Shown here: piece by piece, positions 46,142 through 57,850 of the stretch | How the letters are laid out: every line of letters begins with the position of its first letter | Position numbering within the stretch: the stretch's first letter is position 1 | Source of the DNA: Combretum micranthum | Taxonomy: Eukaryota > Streptophyta > Magnoliopsida > Myrtales > Combretaceae | DNA length: 64,000 nucleotides | Direction: 5' to 3' | NCBI GenBank assembly: GCA_024138025.1 | Contig: JAMXBD010000066.1 | Coordinates: 248,001-312,000, forward strand | Notes under the pieces: model-generated | What the model saw: only the letters and a program-made list of their open reading frames with translations | What the model was told of the DNA's origin: nothing | Databases searched by the model: none | Position numbers and translations under genes: made by a program

Positions 46142-46815
46142 TGTCTAACTATCTTTTTTCAGTTTTCATTTCCATAGTTTGTTACCTACGTGAAGGCAAT
46201 ACAAAGAAGGGAAGAAGCAGATACTATTCTCATTGGCGTGTGAATTTAAAGTTAATTTAAAGAAATAATTTCTAATCCTGTATGTGTAATGTCGACAGCC
46301 CTAACATTGAGTTCACCGAGCAATCGAAAGGGTTTAGACATTTGTAATCTTTAAACCATGATGAGTATGAAACTTTGCTTCTTCTTCTTTTTTTATTATA
46401 TAAATTTATGGGGATGGTTAGGACGTAAAAATTATTATTACCAAGATGTATAAACATTGCTTTTCGAACAAAATGAATCAGGTTCCATTTCTATTCACCT
46501 TGTGAGCAGTAGGTAGAACTAGAATCCAAGTAAAGATATAGCCAAAATGACAAGGTTATTACTGTAAAGTATGTGCTGTTCTCCATAATATCTCTGTGGG
46601 AGTGAAAGTTCAAGTTGAATTCACTTTCGCTCTTCAGGTGCCAAGAAAGAGAATTTGTTAAAGTTGGAAGGGACAGATTAGGTAAGGATTATGGGATTTG
46701 GACCACCCTGTTTTTCTGATTGGACTTTTACACACTTCTCTCTTTCACCCCTAACTCTCAGATTTTAATTTTATTTGTCGGTCGGGGAATATATGGCTTT
46801 AATTGTTCCATCTTC
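46142..46815. other. Intergenic DNA, no gene recognised
   Basis: No gene seen. It lies between two MITEs and contains no clear repeat end. Confidence 0.4.
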
Positions 46816-46818
46816 TAA

Positions 46819-46989
46819 GGGTTATTTTTGGTACCATATTTTTATTATTTTTAAATATATATTTACTAAGTAATAGATATCGATAAAAAATTGATAGTTT
46901 TATTCAGAAGTTGATCAGATAGATATGATATAGATAAGTTACAAATGCATATCAGATATATATAAAGTCAGATAATTCAAACATACCAT
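46819..46989. mobile_element. Tourist-like MITE relic
   Basis: Starts GGGTTATTTTTGG after TAA and ends CAAACATACCAT. The centre (AGTAATAGATATCGATAAA, GATAGATATGATATAGATAA) matches the family at 4878. The right flank is not TAA, so the duplication is lost or the end is off by a few bases. Confidence 0.5.
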
Positions 46990-47109
46990 GAGATTTTAGA
47001 TTCTATGGAAATGAAAATTGTACTCAAGTTCTTGCTTCATAGGTTTCGTATTATATAAAATTCAATTGGTATTTGTACATTATGTCCATAAGTATACCAT
47101 ATAATTTTT

Positions 47110-47344
47110 TGTTTTCAATAAGAAAGAAATATTCTAGGTTTTAATATATTTTCTTTTCTACATACATGAGTATTTATACATAATCAAGCTTTTTTATTTT
47201 TGGTATACAAATCTGCTATAATGACGATTGTAATTTGTTTTCAATGATATTCATTGACCAGCCATGAACTCCTAATTAATGATATTCATTGACCCTATGA
47301 TACAGTTATAAACTCCTAATTTCTAGGAGTCCTTCACGCCAACA
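47110..47344 (-). repeat. 3' LTR of the minus-strand Copia element
   Basis: 235 bp. On the minus strand it starts TGTTGGCGTGAAGGACTCC and ends TTATTGAAAACA. Just upstream on that strand (47345 onward) lies CCAACTTGAGGGGCAA, the polypurine tract. Confidence 0.95.
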
Positions 47345-47365
47345 TTGCCCCTCAAGTTGGTGCAT
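47345..47365 (-). other. Polypurine tract
   Basis: The minus-strand sequence TTGAGGGGCAA directly abuts the 3' LTR, the normal place for the plus-strand primer. Confidence 0.8.
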
Positions 47366-47399
47366 AGATATCTATCATGCCCAACTTGCTAAGTGAGTT

Positions 47400-48028
47400 A
47401 TGAATATTCTTACTACATACTGTTTTAGTTAGGATATCTGCTAATTGGTCTTCTAATTTTACAAAGAAAATCGGATTGTCTATTCTTCAAGATTCTGTTT
47501 GATGAAGTGTCGATCAACCTCCACATGCTTAGTTCGATCATGCTGCACCGGATTATAAGAAATATCAATAGCTGCTTTGTTATCGCAAAATAAATCCATC
47601 TCGCATTTAGGAGGAAATCTAATCTCAGACAACAAATTTCTATGCCAAAAAAGTTTACATAACCCTTTTGCCATTCCTCTAAATTCTGCTTCCGCACTTG
47701 ATAATGCCACTACCTTCTGCTTCTCACTTCTCCATGTAAAAAGATTCCCACCAACAAATGTTAAATAGCCTGAAGTTGACTTTCTATCTAAAATATTTCC
47801 AGCCCAATCCACATCTGTATACCCTTCAATATTCAGATGACCATTCTTAGAGAACAAATTACCTTTACCAGGCGATGATTTTAGATATCAAAGAATCTGA
47901 ATGACCACATTCATATGATCTTCGCTAGGGCAATGCCTGAATTGGCTAACTACACTGACTGTATAGGCAATATTAGGTCGGGTATGAGATAAATAGATCA
48001 ATTTACCAACTAGCCTCTGGTATCTTCT
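47400..48028 (-). pseudogene. Copia RNase H domain remnant
   Basis: The frame 47480-47857 holds most of the domain: GYTDVDWAGNILDRKSTSGY, FTWRSEKQKVVALSSAEAEF, LFCDNKAAIDIS and HDRTKHVEVDRHFIK. The acidic residues of TDVDW, AEAEF and CDN are kept. The upstream link (SHTRPNIAYTVSVVSQF, about 47930-47990) is in another frame, and the C-terminal tail after 47480 shifts frame again. The enzyme would degrade the RNA strand during reverse transcription. Confidence 0.9.
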
Positions 48029-48951
48029 TTAGTCTGTTGGTACTTGATTTGAGTATTCTCCAACTCGGTGATTTTGAATAATAGGTACATCAGCTGATTT
48101 GCAGTCCAATAACCCGACTTCAGTTAATAAATCCAGCACATATTTCAGCTGAGAAAGAAATATCCGTTGATTGGATCTAGCAACTTCAATCCCCAAGAAG
48201 TATTTGAGTCCTCCTAAATTCTTCATCTCAAATTCTGATACCAACTGAGATTGAAGTTTTGCTATCTCATCTATATCGCCTCCTATAATGATCATATCGT
48301 CAACATAGACGATTAAAGCTGTAATCTTGCCTTGTTGGTGTTTCAAGAATAAAGTATGTTCAGAGTTACTTTGTCAATAGCCATGTTTCTTCATTGCGAC
48401 ACTCAATCGTCCAAACCAAGCTCAAGATGACAGTTTTAACCCATATAAAGTTCTCTGTAACTTGCAAACGACCTTATTGTTAGAGGCTGCCCATATCCAG
48501 GAGGGATATCCATATAAATTTCTTCTTCAAGGTCACAATGGAGAAATGCATTTTTTACATCAAATTGATGTAAAGGCCGGTCAAGATTTGCAACAAGGGA
48601 TAATAAAACTCTGATTGTGTTCAATTTTGCCACTGGAGAGAAGGTTTCTTGATAATCGACTCCATATGTTTGTGTGTACCCCTTGGCAACCGCTCTAGCT
48701 TTATACCTTTCAATAGATCTATCTGCTTTGTATTTAACTGAAAACACCCATTTGCACCCTACTGTCTTCTTCCCTTCTGGTAATGTAGCAAGAATCCATG
48801 TTTTATTTTTCAACAAGGCCTCCAGCTCTTCCTTCATGGCTTGAGTCCATCTAGGGTCCTGTAATGCCTCTTCTGCATTAGTAGGAATGTGATGAGATGA
48901 GAGATCATTTGCAAAGTTTTTCGAAGATTCAAATAGTAATCCAGTAGACAT
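48029..48951 (-). pseudogene. Copia reverse transcriptase remnant
   Basis: The frame 48436-48951 covers the first half: [60 protein letters not shown] and the first catalytic block [11 protein letters not shown]. One or more frameshifts fall at about 48350-48440. The frame 48029-48346 carries the second half, with IVYVDDMIIIGG (catalytic Asp pair intact), FEMKNLGGLKYFLGIEV and SQLKYVLDLL. The catalytic residues are complete but the frame is broken in the middle. Confidence 0.93.
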
Positions 48952-50050
48952 TTAATTGGCAATAGGATATTTGGATCGTTGTTCTTCCATCTCAGGAGAG
49001 TATCGACTTGAGGGCACACCACGATTATGCCTGTAAGGTAATCTATAACCAGAGATAGAAGCAATAGTATCTATGATATTAGAGGGTTGATGATCAATAG
49101 GGGTTGATAGAGAACTTACCTCAGTGATATTCTCAGGAGATGGACTAGTGGTTATTGGTGAAGAAGGGGGCATGTCATCATTTGAGGAAATTGTCTCTGA
49201 CTCATTATGAATGTCATATTCATTAAAGCCTGGCCACTCATATCTCATCCAATTCACCTCTTCACTAGAATTCTCCTCCTGACGAGGTGGGTTGGAGAGC
49301 TTAGAATTCTCCCACTCATTATGAGTGGGATCGAAGCAGGGATATCCTTTTTGGTGTAGGCCATAGCATAGGAAAATGCACCTTACAGCACGAGGATCAA
49401 TTTTTGCGTGTTGATCCTTTTGGACATGAACAAATACAACACACCCAAACACGTGTGGTGGCATCATCAAGATTGAGGGCAATGTTACAAAATGAGATAA
49501 TACTCGAAGAGGAGTTTTCATTTCAAGAACTTTCGTTGGCATCCTGTTGATAATATAAACTGCATGCATAATTGCCCCTGCCTAATAATTCCCAGTCATA
49601 TTAGCCCCAATAAGAAGAGCTCTAGCAGTCTCAAGAATATGCCGATTTTTCCATTTGACCACTCCATTCTGTTGGGGAGTATGTGAACATGATTTCTCAT
49701 GAATCATTCCATATTGACGAAAAAAAGTCATTAAATTGCATGTTGACATATTCTCTACCATTATCGGAACGAAGAACCTGTAATTTGGTGAAGTATTGTA
49801 TACAGACCATATTATAAAAGGACTAAAAGGTATTGAAAACCTCATCCTTATGTTTCAACAAATACAACCATGTCATCCATGTGCAATCATCAACAAAAAT
49901 CACAAACCATCGATAGCCATGCATATTAGGTTTCGAGGATGGTCCCCATACATCAGTATGGATTAAGGAAAAAGGAATAGTACTTTTATTAAAACTCAAA
50001 AGATAAGTGGCTCGATGGCTTTTTGCAAAAATACAAGTCTCACATTTAAA
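48952..50050 (-). pseudogene. Copia integrase remnant
   Basis: Coding pieces from about 50050 down to 49600 include HTDVWGPS and FVDDCTW (first Asp), LRSDNGREYV (second Asp) and HTPQQNGVVKWKNRH, where the third catalytic position is Lys instead of Glu. Breaks occur near 49845 and 49582. The frame 48952-49569 holds the C-terminal part (FGCVVFVHVQKDQHAKIDPR, RCIFLCYG, YPCFDP) and a Ser/Pro-rich linker to RT. It would insert the cDNA; the Glu change and the breaks make it inactive. Confidence 0.9.
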
Positions 50051-50540
50051 TTAAGAAATTGCCATATTTGAAAATAAATCTAGAAGAACATGTTTCAAAT
50101 ATCTAAATAACGGATGACCTAACCGACAATGCCAAAGCCAAACTTGCTCCTCCTTGGACATATTCTGATGAGCAGTGTGACATGCTTTACCGATCTTTAC
50201 GTCCATTAAATAGTATAGTCCTCCGTTCTCAATACTACGTCCAATAATCTCCTTTGTTAAAATATCCTGAAGAAGGAAAAGATTAGAATAAATAATTGCA
50301 ACACAATTTAAATCTTTGGTAAGTTGACTCATAAACACTAATTTGTAAGAAAGAGATGGAACAAGAAGAGTATTGGATAATGGCATATTAGGTGCCACTA
50401 TTACTGTTCCAGCCCCTGTTACTGGGGAAATTTTTCCATTGGCATTTGTAATGTTGGTTCTTCTAGGCTTGGATCTTTGGGAGATATCATTTTCATCATA
50501 GGTCATATGGTCAAAGGTTCCTGAGTTAAGAATCCATTAG
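50051..50540 (-). pseudogene. Copia protease and GAG-pre-integrase remnant
   Basis: About 50500-50540 reads WILNSGTFDHMT: the protease active site Asp is Asn. The frame 50051-50506 continues with the protease body (PMSNTLLVP-like LSNTLLVPSLSYKLVFMSQL) and the pre-integrase zinc region WLWHCRLGHPLFRYLKHV. It is joined to gag upstream in the polyprotein but separated by stops. Confidence 0.88.
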
Positions 50541-51615
50541 CCATGAGCATTGTCTATTTTAAATTCATGTAGATTCATACCTGTGACTAGTTTATGAATT
50601 TCAGTGGTACTGACATTGTGAGCTTGAGCTGGAATTAAGGAAAGAGTCATATCACTGATGGCAACTGATCCTTGACCTCTAGTCATCTATTCATTCTTGC
50701 CTGTGCCATTGGTTCCTTCAACATTGCTCTTTTTCTTTGACTATAATTCATGCCACCATTCAAGATACCCATGGATTTTAAAACAGGTCTCCCAATTATG
50801 TTTAGTCCCTCCGCAATGAGAGCATTTTAGTCCATCAGATGCATTCCTTCTAGAAGAGGAATTTGATTTTCAATTATGAGAGGAAGCTGTCGAAGGAGTT
50901 ATAGTCCTCAAACTCTTTGACATAAATACGGACCTAATGGTTCTTCAGTCGAAGTTTCTATCATGACTGCTTGTCACACCGCTTCTCATCAAACATGGGC
51001 ATAAGCCTATTCCATTGTGGGGAATGTTTGCATCTGCAGAATATCTCTATGAATATTGTCTAGTCAGTCATCCAAGCCATCCAAGAATATGTAAACTCGA
51101 TCTTCCTGCAACATGTTGTTATAACGTTGAATATTAGCTTGACACTACATGGGATTTGGCCTTTAAAAGTCAATCTCTCTCCATAATCCTTGTAGACTGT
51201 TGTAATATTTTTCCAATGAGCCACCTGCTTGCTTTAGCCGTGATACTTTGCATCGAAGGTCATACGCTTGGGAGACATCACTCCCATCAAAATAAGTTGT
51301 TGCTATGGCATCCCATACTATTTTTACTGTAGGAAATCTGATGAAATTCCCAATCAATGATGGGTCCATGGAGTTAATGAGCCATCCTTTTACTATGGCA
51401 TCATCAGTACATCATTTTTGGAAGGTTGAATCTATCATTGCAAGTTGGGGAAGATCACCATTGCTATGACCCAATTTGTCTTTGCTAGAGATGTACATCT
51501 CCACCACTTGAGACCACAGTCCATAGTTGGACCCATCCAATTTAATTCCTATTGGAGCAATGACTATGTCCATTGTTGAGGTTGTACTGGAATTCTTAGA
51601 TAGGATTTTCGCCAT
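50541..51615 (-). pseudogene. Copia gag remnant with intact CCHC knuckle
   Basis: The first ATG after the leader is at 51615. The frame 51412-51615 has the gag N-terminus (IKLDGSNYGLWSQVVEMYI). The frame 51163-51369 has the UBN2 block (IWR-like LIGNFIRFPTVKIVWDAIAT, LRCKVSRLKQAGGSLEKYYN, LQGLWREID). A knuckle at about 50782-50825 reads CSHCGGTKHNWETC with all four metal ligands. Stops near 51400, 51160 and 50730 break the frame. Confidence 0.88.
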
Positions 51616-51755
51616 TCTGGTAGTGAGTTTTGATAAGATAGATGAAGAAGAGATTTCAGGGGTTTTTGGTAACTGTAAATCTCACCAGCCATATCGATGT
51701 TGTAGGATATTTTTGCTTCAGTGTTGTCTGTATAAAGGAAGATGGGAATTGAAAA

Positions 51756-51770
51756 CTTGCTTTGATACCA
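51756..51770 (-). other. Primer binding site (tRNA-iMet type)
   Basis: The minus-strand TGGTATCAAAGCAAG directly abuts the 5' LTR. It matches the plant initiator methionine tRNA site with one change in the first 12 bases. Confidence 0.9.
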
Positions 51771-52005
51771 TGTTTTCAATAAGAAAGAAATATTCTAGGT
51801 TTTTATATATTTTCTTTTCTACATATATGAGTATTTATACATAATCAAACTCTTCTATTTTTGGTATACAAATATGCTATAATGATGATTGTAATTTGTT
51901 TTTAATGATATTCATTGACTAGCGATAAACTCCTAATTAATGACATTCATTGTCCCTATGATACAGTCATAAACTCCTAATTTCTAGGAGTCATTCACGC
52001 CAACA
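51771..52005 (-). repeat. 5' LTR of the minus-strand Copia element
   Basis: 235 bp and the same ends as the other LTR. On the minus strand a TATA-like AATATATAAAAACC lies at about 51798-51812. Confidence 0.95.
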
Positions 52006-52010
52006 TTTTT

Positions 52011-54534
52011 ATGTATCTTTTTTCATTAAGAGGACCTTATTTTAGGATGAAAAAAAAACGGAAAATAGAAAAATAAAAAGGTACGTATACAAATAGGTAT
52101 GACTCAGTTCATTATTCATGATCGAAGTGTAAAAAATATTATGTTTAAATTGATTTTATGAATTAAAATGCCAATCTAATCCATATTGGATTGTGAACTA
52201 AATCAAACACCAAAAAGTATTTAACCTAGTTTGGCTCTGTTTTTATGATTCGATTCATTTATTGTTTTACTTAGAATATGGACCATAAAGAATATTAGGC
52301 TCCACAATGTTTATGGAATGGGGAACCTACTTTCAGGCCAAATTGTAATCCATAACAGATATGATAAACAAAATTTCAATTCAATCCAATTTATAGTTTG
52401 TTACATTATATACCAATCCCATGAAAAAACTTTTACTGTCCTAGAGATGTTCCCTCTATATATCCTAATAAATAAACATGTGACGCATGCTAAATAAATT
52501 AAAAAAATTTAAAAATCCTTAAAATAATAAAAAAATATTTCATGATAAATATCATATGTTTATTTACGGGGATATAAAAAGTACAGCAAGCTCGATTGAG
52601 CAAATTTTTATCTCAAATTCCACATTGTCTACTTTTTTTTTCCAGCAACTCCACGACACAAAACAAACGTATGAATTTCGAAGCAGATATATCTCTTTTT
52701 TTTTTTTTTTTTTTTTGAATATTCAGAATAAATGATGTATTTGCATATTTGTTATAAAACGTATTATCATTTTTCCAGATAGAGAAAATATTCTGAAAAT
52801 ATATGAAATTAGAAAGTGCGAACTATCTTTGGTTAGTTTACATTTAATTTTGATTGACTATATAGAAGATAAATATATAGATAAACAGATAATAAGTACA
52901 ATCTTAATTATATATAATATATAGATTAGTTGTTAATTTAAATCATACATGAATAACCTATATAAAAGTTAAAAAACTATTGTTGAGTTTAGACCAACCA
53001 ACCGATTTGCAAGTATAAACAAAAGATGGGGTTTAATTTGTATATAAATTGAATTAAAGCAAGAACTAAATTTACAACGAATTTGAGCTAAAATAAATGG
53101 CTTCAACGACTTGGATTTGTTCGCAGCTTCATTCGCCTCTCAATCAACATGAGATTTGCCTGGATTACAGATATGTGTGGAAAGGAATTTTAACAAAGTT
53201 GAAATCAATAGTGATCCAAAGACTTGTATTAGCTTGTTTGATTCAAAAGGAAATGAATATTCTAATGTCTTGAATATTTGTAGGAAAAAGACCTTAATGT
53301 TGCAGCAGGTCGAGTTGATACACTAGTTCAGGGAAATGTGCAAAGTAACCAATGCCTTGGCGACCTTTATGAGCAGTATAGAAATGAATTAAGTGGTTTT
53401 TGCACAAGCTTCGTTTTGGTTGAACAACTTCTGGTTCCAAGATAATGTTGGGTCTGTATAGGGATGTGCATAATAGTGCAAATGTTCTCTCTTGAAGATT
53501 TGTGTCACATTTTATTTACTAGAGTTGAATAAGAATGAAATATAATAGTAATTTCTTTCTTTTACGATTAGAGATTCTTTAAAAAAAAAAATTATAAAGA
53601 ATAGTTATTCTTCCGACAAAAAAATAAATAGAAATTTTTTATTTATTCTATATTATATGAAATATACATTTTTATGGTAAATCAAATAAGAAAATAACTA
53701 TTCTATAACAATAAAAATAAATTATTAATTTCATTCTTACCGACCAAACCCAATGTTAGTGTTTATTTGTGTTTCTTTTTTTTTTCCCTTTCATTGCAGA
53801 TGTAAATAGGAAGGTTAACATGATGTATATGGCGGTCCTTGTAAATATTATGTTGAACGAAATAATTTTATTAAAACAATAAATAAGAAAAACATGAGAT
53901 TTGCCGACGTTTTCTTAGGTGGGACCTTTGTACCTCGATTTGTCATGAAAATCAACCCCACAACCCGCAAGATGTCTATCTCTTATTGGGCCTCACCTAG
54001 CCTCATTTTGCACCTGCTCCATCTAAGCCTAGGACCCTAGGTTACTCCAGCCTACTAGCATTTAGCCATAATTAAATGCAATAACGAAAGCTTAACGTAC
54101 AAAACAAGAAAAGATCTCTGCCGAGTCATCGCATTGGTCCCTTAAAAAAGTCAATTCGACGAGGGGACAGAATGGTGGATCAAGTTTGGTCAAAATCAAA
54201 TCATTAGGACAGGGCAAATTAGGAGAAAGCATATGAAGTTTTCGAAAAATAATGGATCCACTTGAGAACGTTTGTGTAATATAAGACAATAGTCTACTGA
54301 AAATTTACCCGTAGAACCATTCCTTAGTTGCACATAGTGTTGAATATGATGTCACCAATCACAATCCTATAGTATATTTGATTGGTTGATTTAACGTTGG
54401 TTTATACATATTTCATATCTATTTTATTATATATTTATAAAAATTAATGTAAATAAAAAATAAATATTTGTATTATAAATAAATTATATAGATAAAATAT
54501 AAATACAGATAAAATACAAATAATAAATTATTGG
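52011..54534. other. Intergenic DNA, possible exon relic at 53280-53445
   Basis: Mostly AT-rich. At 53282-53445, just after a splice-acceptor-like TTTGTAG, a 54-codon frame (EKDLNVAAGRVDTLVQGNVQ and onward to a stop) is less AT-rich than its surroundings. I do not recognise it. It may be a gene fragment or chance. Confidence 0.35.
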
Positions 54535-54700
54535 TATGTTTGAATTATTTGATTTTCATCCATATATTATCTGTATTTGATCTGTTTGATTTGTTTATGA
54601 GTAAAATATTTATTTTTTACCATTTTTTCATAAATATCTATTTAAAATCGATAAAAATAAGATATGAAAATGAGTATAAAAGGTTAAAAATAGAGCCCGC
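54535..54700. mobile_element. Tourist-like MITE relic (reverse orientation)
   Basis: ATTGGTATGTTTGAATTATTTG at the left mirrors the right end of the copy at 46819, and TTATCTGTATTTGATCTG and TAAAATCGATAAAAATA are the complementary core words. The right end is worn. Confidence 0.45.
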
Positions 54701-57196
54701 ATAACCATGAAAAGGTTATAACTAATAACACAAGAGCTTTAAAAGTTCAAGTCATAATTGATTTTCGAAGTCATGCAAAGCGATGGTTATATTTTGAGAA
54801 TTTAAGATGTAATCATACCTAAACAATAGCATTAGAGGTAGATTTACAATTATATATATATATATATATATATCCCACATCATGGCATTTGTATATTTTT
54901 AATTCATCTGTATGAAGCCTCTAAAATTTAAATTGGTTATCATTCTTTTAACTTTATTAGTTACCTTCTACACGTAATACATACAATACAATGACTGAGT
55001 ATTCAAACTTTATCATCAACCAAAAATCTTCATATTTCCGGCAGCAATGATCACAAATACCAATATTCAATAAATATAAATAGGAAAAAATCAATAGTTT
55101 CCCACTTGCTTGAAATGGATTATTTACTTGCTCAAGTAGTTGTTAAGTCATTTGGTCTTATCATGTGGCTTATATACGCGTTGTTTTCATTAATCCCACA
55201 TGTGTAATTCTTTTTATTTTATTTTATTTTTTCTATTCCAATTCTACGTGATTTTACATAAAGATATTAATAGAAATTGTCATTTTGTAATTGAAAAGGT
55301 TACCATGAAAGAAGTTTGATTAAGTATGCTCCCTGTCAAAACCCCTTCTTGGCTCATTTTCTAGATCAGCATGTCAACCTCGCATTGCCCACCACATGTC
55401 ATATAAGCCTACACAATGTATATATTTAGTGGTTCATATAAAAATATGTACAATATTAGTGTAGTTTCAATTTTTCTGATTGATCTTCAAATCATTTATA
55501 AGGGATGGAAATTTATTCAAATAGGTCTTAAGCATCAAGTCATCAGGTATATTAACAATCTTCATAAGATAACCCAAGTCTTACAAACTTATTTGCAAAA
55601 TGCATTATACCAGATGAAATTTTCCATAGATAGTGAACATCTGATATCATGCAAAGCTTGGCAAACTTTCAATAACTTGATATAAGTCTCAGGTAAATTG
55701 AAAAATAGATTAAATATTTTGAGTCTTCGAAATATATACTTATCAACTTCTATCAACCAAACTAGGCAAAATAATTGAAGGTTCAACTAGAGAATTTTCA
55801 TTGTTTAAATTTAAAATTAGATAACGGGCCAATTAAATTCATTGAGACTTAAATTTTACCCCCTCAAGAAAGTTCGGTCTACCAAACTTCAAGCTAGGTT
55901 CATTAAATCATGACCATTCACTAGTAATTCTTATTTAAGCTTGTAATTAACTCTAGGTGATTAAAGTTGGACTTAAGCTTAACTAGCATGCTTTAGGTAA
56001 GTGATTAAACTTGCACAAGAGATAACTCCTTTCCTATGTGCAGAGATCAGAAACTGCTGGAATGAGATCACATGGGCCTACATTAGTAGCAACACTAGAT
56101 GGGCCCATTTTTTTAGTTAGGTTTTGTCATCATCATAATGCTTCTAGCTCTTTGGATCATCTTCAATTCTTCAGCACTCAACTCATCATTCTCTCGGTTT
56201 CGACCCTTAGCTATTTTGCCCTTAAAAGCAACCCCTATACCAATTTCCTTGTTCCCCAAAAGTCAGAGGAGTAGTTCCCAACATGGCTATCGGTTTTGAT
56301 TGCTTTTGGTTATAATTATAACCCACAATTTTACATGAGGGCAACTATTTGGGATAGGAACGACAATTCATTTTAGCAATCATATTTATTAAATCCCTAA
56401 TAGTACAAAAAGTATAAAAATTGAATATAGATAATAAATAATGAAAATACAATATAATCGTATTTATTTATGTAATAACCCTATTTTTGTTTCGTATATT
56501 ATGTTTTCTTCTTACAAATTATGTCAGCTCTAATCCGGGATTTGAACGGATTGGACAACGGACAATTCCCAAGCCAATAGCACTCCATAAATTTTCTTTG
56601 GTCGTACACTCCATAAAATTGGTGCAAGATATTTCCGAGAAACTGGCTAGATGTGGGCTTTAACTTTGATAAGCCATTGGATTCGCATTGGTACTTAGCA
56701 TATGGTTCGTGCGTGCCGCGTGGTACTCATAAAATAAATCTAATTAATTTTGGACCCCATGATTATGGTCGGAAGACCAAATCTGGCAAACTGCTCAAAA
56801 TTTCTTTTTAAATCCTACCGACAAGAAAAAACACGCACTATTTATATGATTCTATAATCTTATATTTTTTACCCGACCTGTACTTTTGATTATATAATGA
56901 CTTAGATACATACTAAACTATGTTCCATCTATTGAAATACTTAAATTATTATATTTATTCAAGAAAAACATATATATTAGAAAACAAAAACTAAGGAAAA
57001 AAAATAAAATGACATTCTCAAAATTTTTTGTGCTGTCAATTAAAATCTTTTAGTTTTAACAATATCTAATTTATTAGAAAATTTCCGCTTTATTACGATT
57101 AGTGATCCGAGCCGCTAAATAGTCAATGGGATCGATCTATCAAAATTAATGTTGATATTATATATTCTTTCACTTTATATGTAATTAACTTTATCA
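54701..57196. other. Intergenic DNA, no gene recognised
   Basis: An (AT)n run lies at about 54852-54873. The 78-codon frame at 56038 has no recognisable motif. On the minus strand near 56535 there is CGTTCAAATCCCGG, like a Pol III B box, but no A box at the expected distance was found. Confidence 0.4.
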
Positions 57197-57205
57197 TATT
57201 TAAAA

Positions 57206-57485
57206 AGGAAAAAGCTTTTTGGTACTTGAATTTTGGCTAAGTGGATAATTAGGTACTTGAACTTTAAGGAATCAATTTAATACATAGTTAACTTTTCGTA
57301 TTTTTTTTTTTTTACTACATCATCTTTTATTATCTTTTGAAGTAATAGAGACATATCAGGTAATGATTGGTTGGGGTAGTAAAAAAGAAGTACAAAAAGT
57401 TTGGTTAAGTATAAAATTAGGCTTTGAAATTCAGGTACCTAATTGTCTACTGACCAAAGTTCAGTACCAAAAGAGGTTTCATCCC
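57206..57485. mobile_element. Mutator-like MITE with perfect 9-bp target duplication
   Basis: 280 bp, flanked by TATTTAAAA on both sides (57197-57205 and 57486-57494). The ends AGGAAAAAGC and GTTTCATCCC are imperfectly inverted, and the arms stay similar for about 80-100 bp (TTTTGGTACTTGAATTTTGG and GATAATTAGGTACTTGAA, each mirrored at the right). The 9-bp duplication with long inverted arms is the Mutator signature. No coding frame. Confidence 0.8.
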
Positions 57486-57524
57486 TATTTAAAATGGAAC
57501 GTTTGCATTTGTAAATTATAAATT

Positions 57525-57841
57525 TAGATAAATTATGTCAGAATGTATCAATATTTAAGACTTTTCATAAAATGAATCGAATCAGGTATCAACATTTTTC
57601 AAAGTTTATTTAATGTATCAATTTTTCAATTAATTTTATAAAATTTTTATTAATGATTAATTATTAATATCTTATTTAACTTGCTTTATCAAACTTTGAT
57701 ACATCTTTTTAATCACTTAAAATATTGATGTCTTAAATAAATTTATTCCTAAACTTTTATTCTTCTTTTGAATTATTTGATATATCTATATCTTAAATAA
57801 ACTAATTTTTAAACATTAATATCTTTTGATATAATTTATCC
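57525..57841. mobile_element. Second Mutator-like MITE with perfect 9-bp target duplication
   Basis: 317 bp, flanked by TTATAAATT on both sides (57516-57524 and 57842-57850). The ends TAGATAAATTATG and GATATAATTTATCC are inverted, and the arms carry matching TATCAATATTTAAGAC and TTAAACATTAATATC phrases. The internal sequence differs from the neighbour 40 bp away, so these are separate insertions. Non-coding. Confidence 0.75.
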
Positions 57842-57850
57842 TTATAAATT

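Larger units (their letters stand above)
47110..52005 (-). mobile_element. Complete but inactivated Copia LTR retrotransposon
   Basis: 4,896 bp. Both LTRs are 235 bp and start/end TG...CA. TTTTT flanks both sides (47105-47109 and 52006-52010). On the minus strand the order is LTR, PBS, gag, protease, integrase, RT, RNase H, PPT, LTR. By eye the two LTRs differ at about 15 of 235 positions (6.4%), so the insertion is far younger than the Copia at 1196. Coding domains carry frameshifts, stops and catalytic changes (protease Asp to Asn, integrase Glu to Lys), while RT YVDD and RNase H acidic residues persist. The short LTRs and RT wording suggest an Ivana/Oryco or Ale-like lineage; this was not tested. 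Confidence 0.95.

Noticed and set aside
56038..56274. 78-codon frame MQRSETAGMRSHGP...
   Set aside because: No motif, AT-rich flanks and no promoter; likely chance.
56525..56560. Minus-strand CGTTCAAATCCCGG resembling a tRNA T-arm/B box
   Set aside because: The flanking sequence does not form acceptor, D or anticodon arms; at most a worn SINE.
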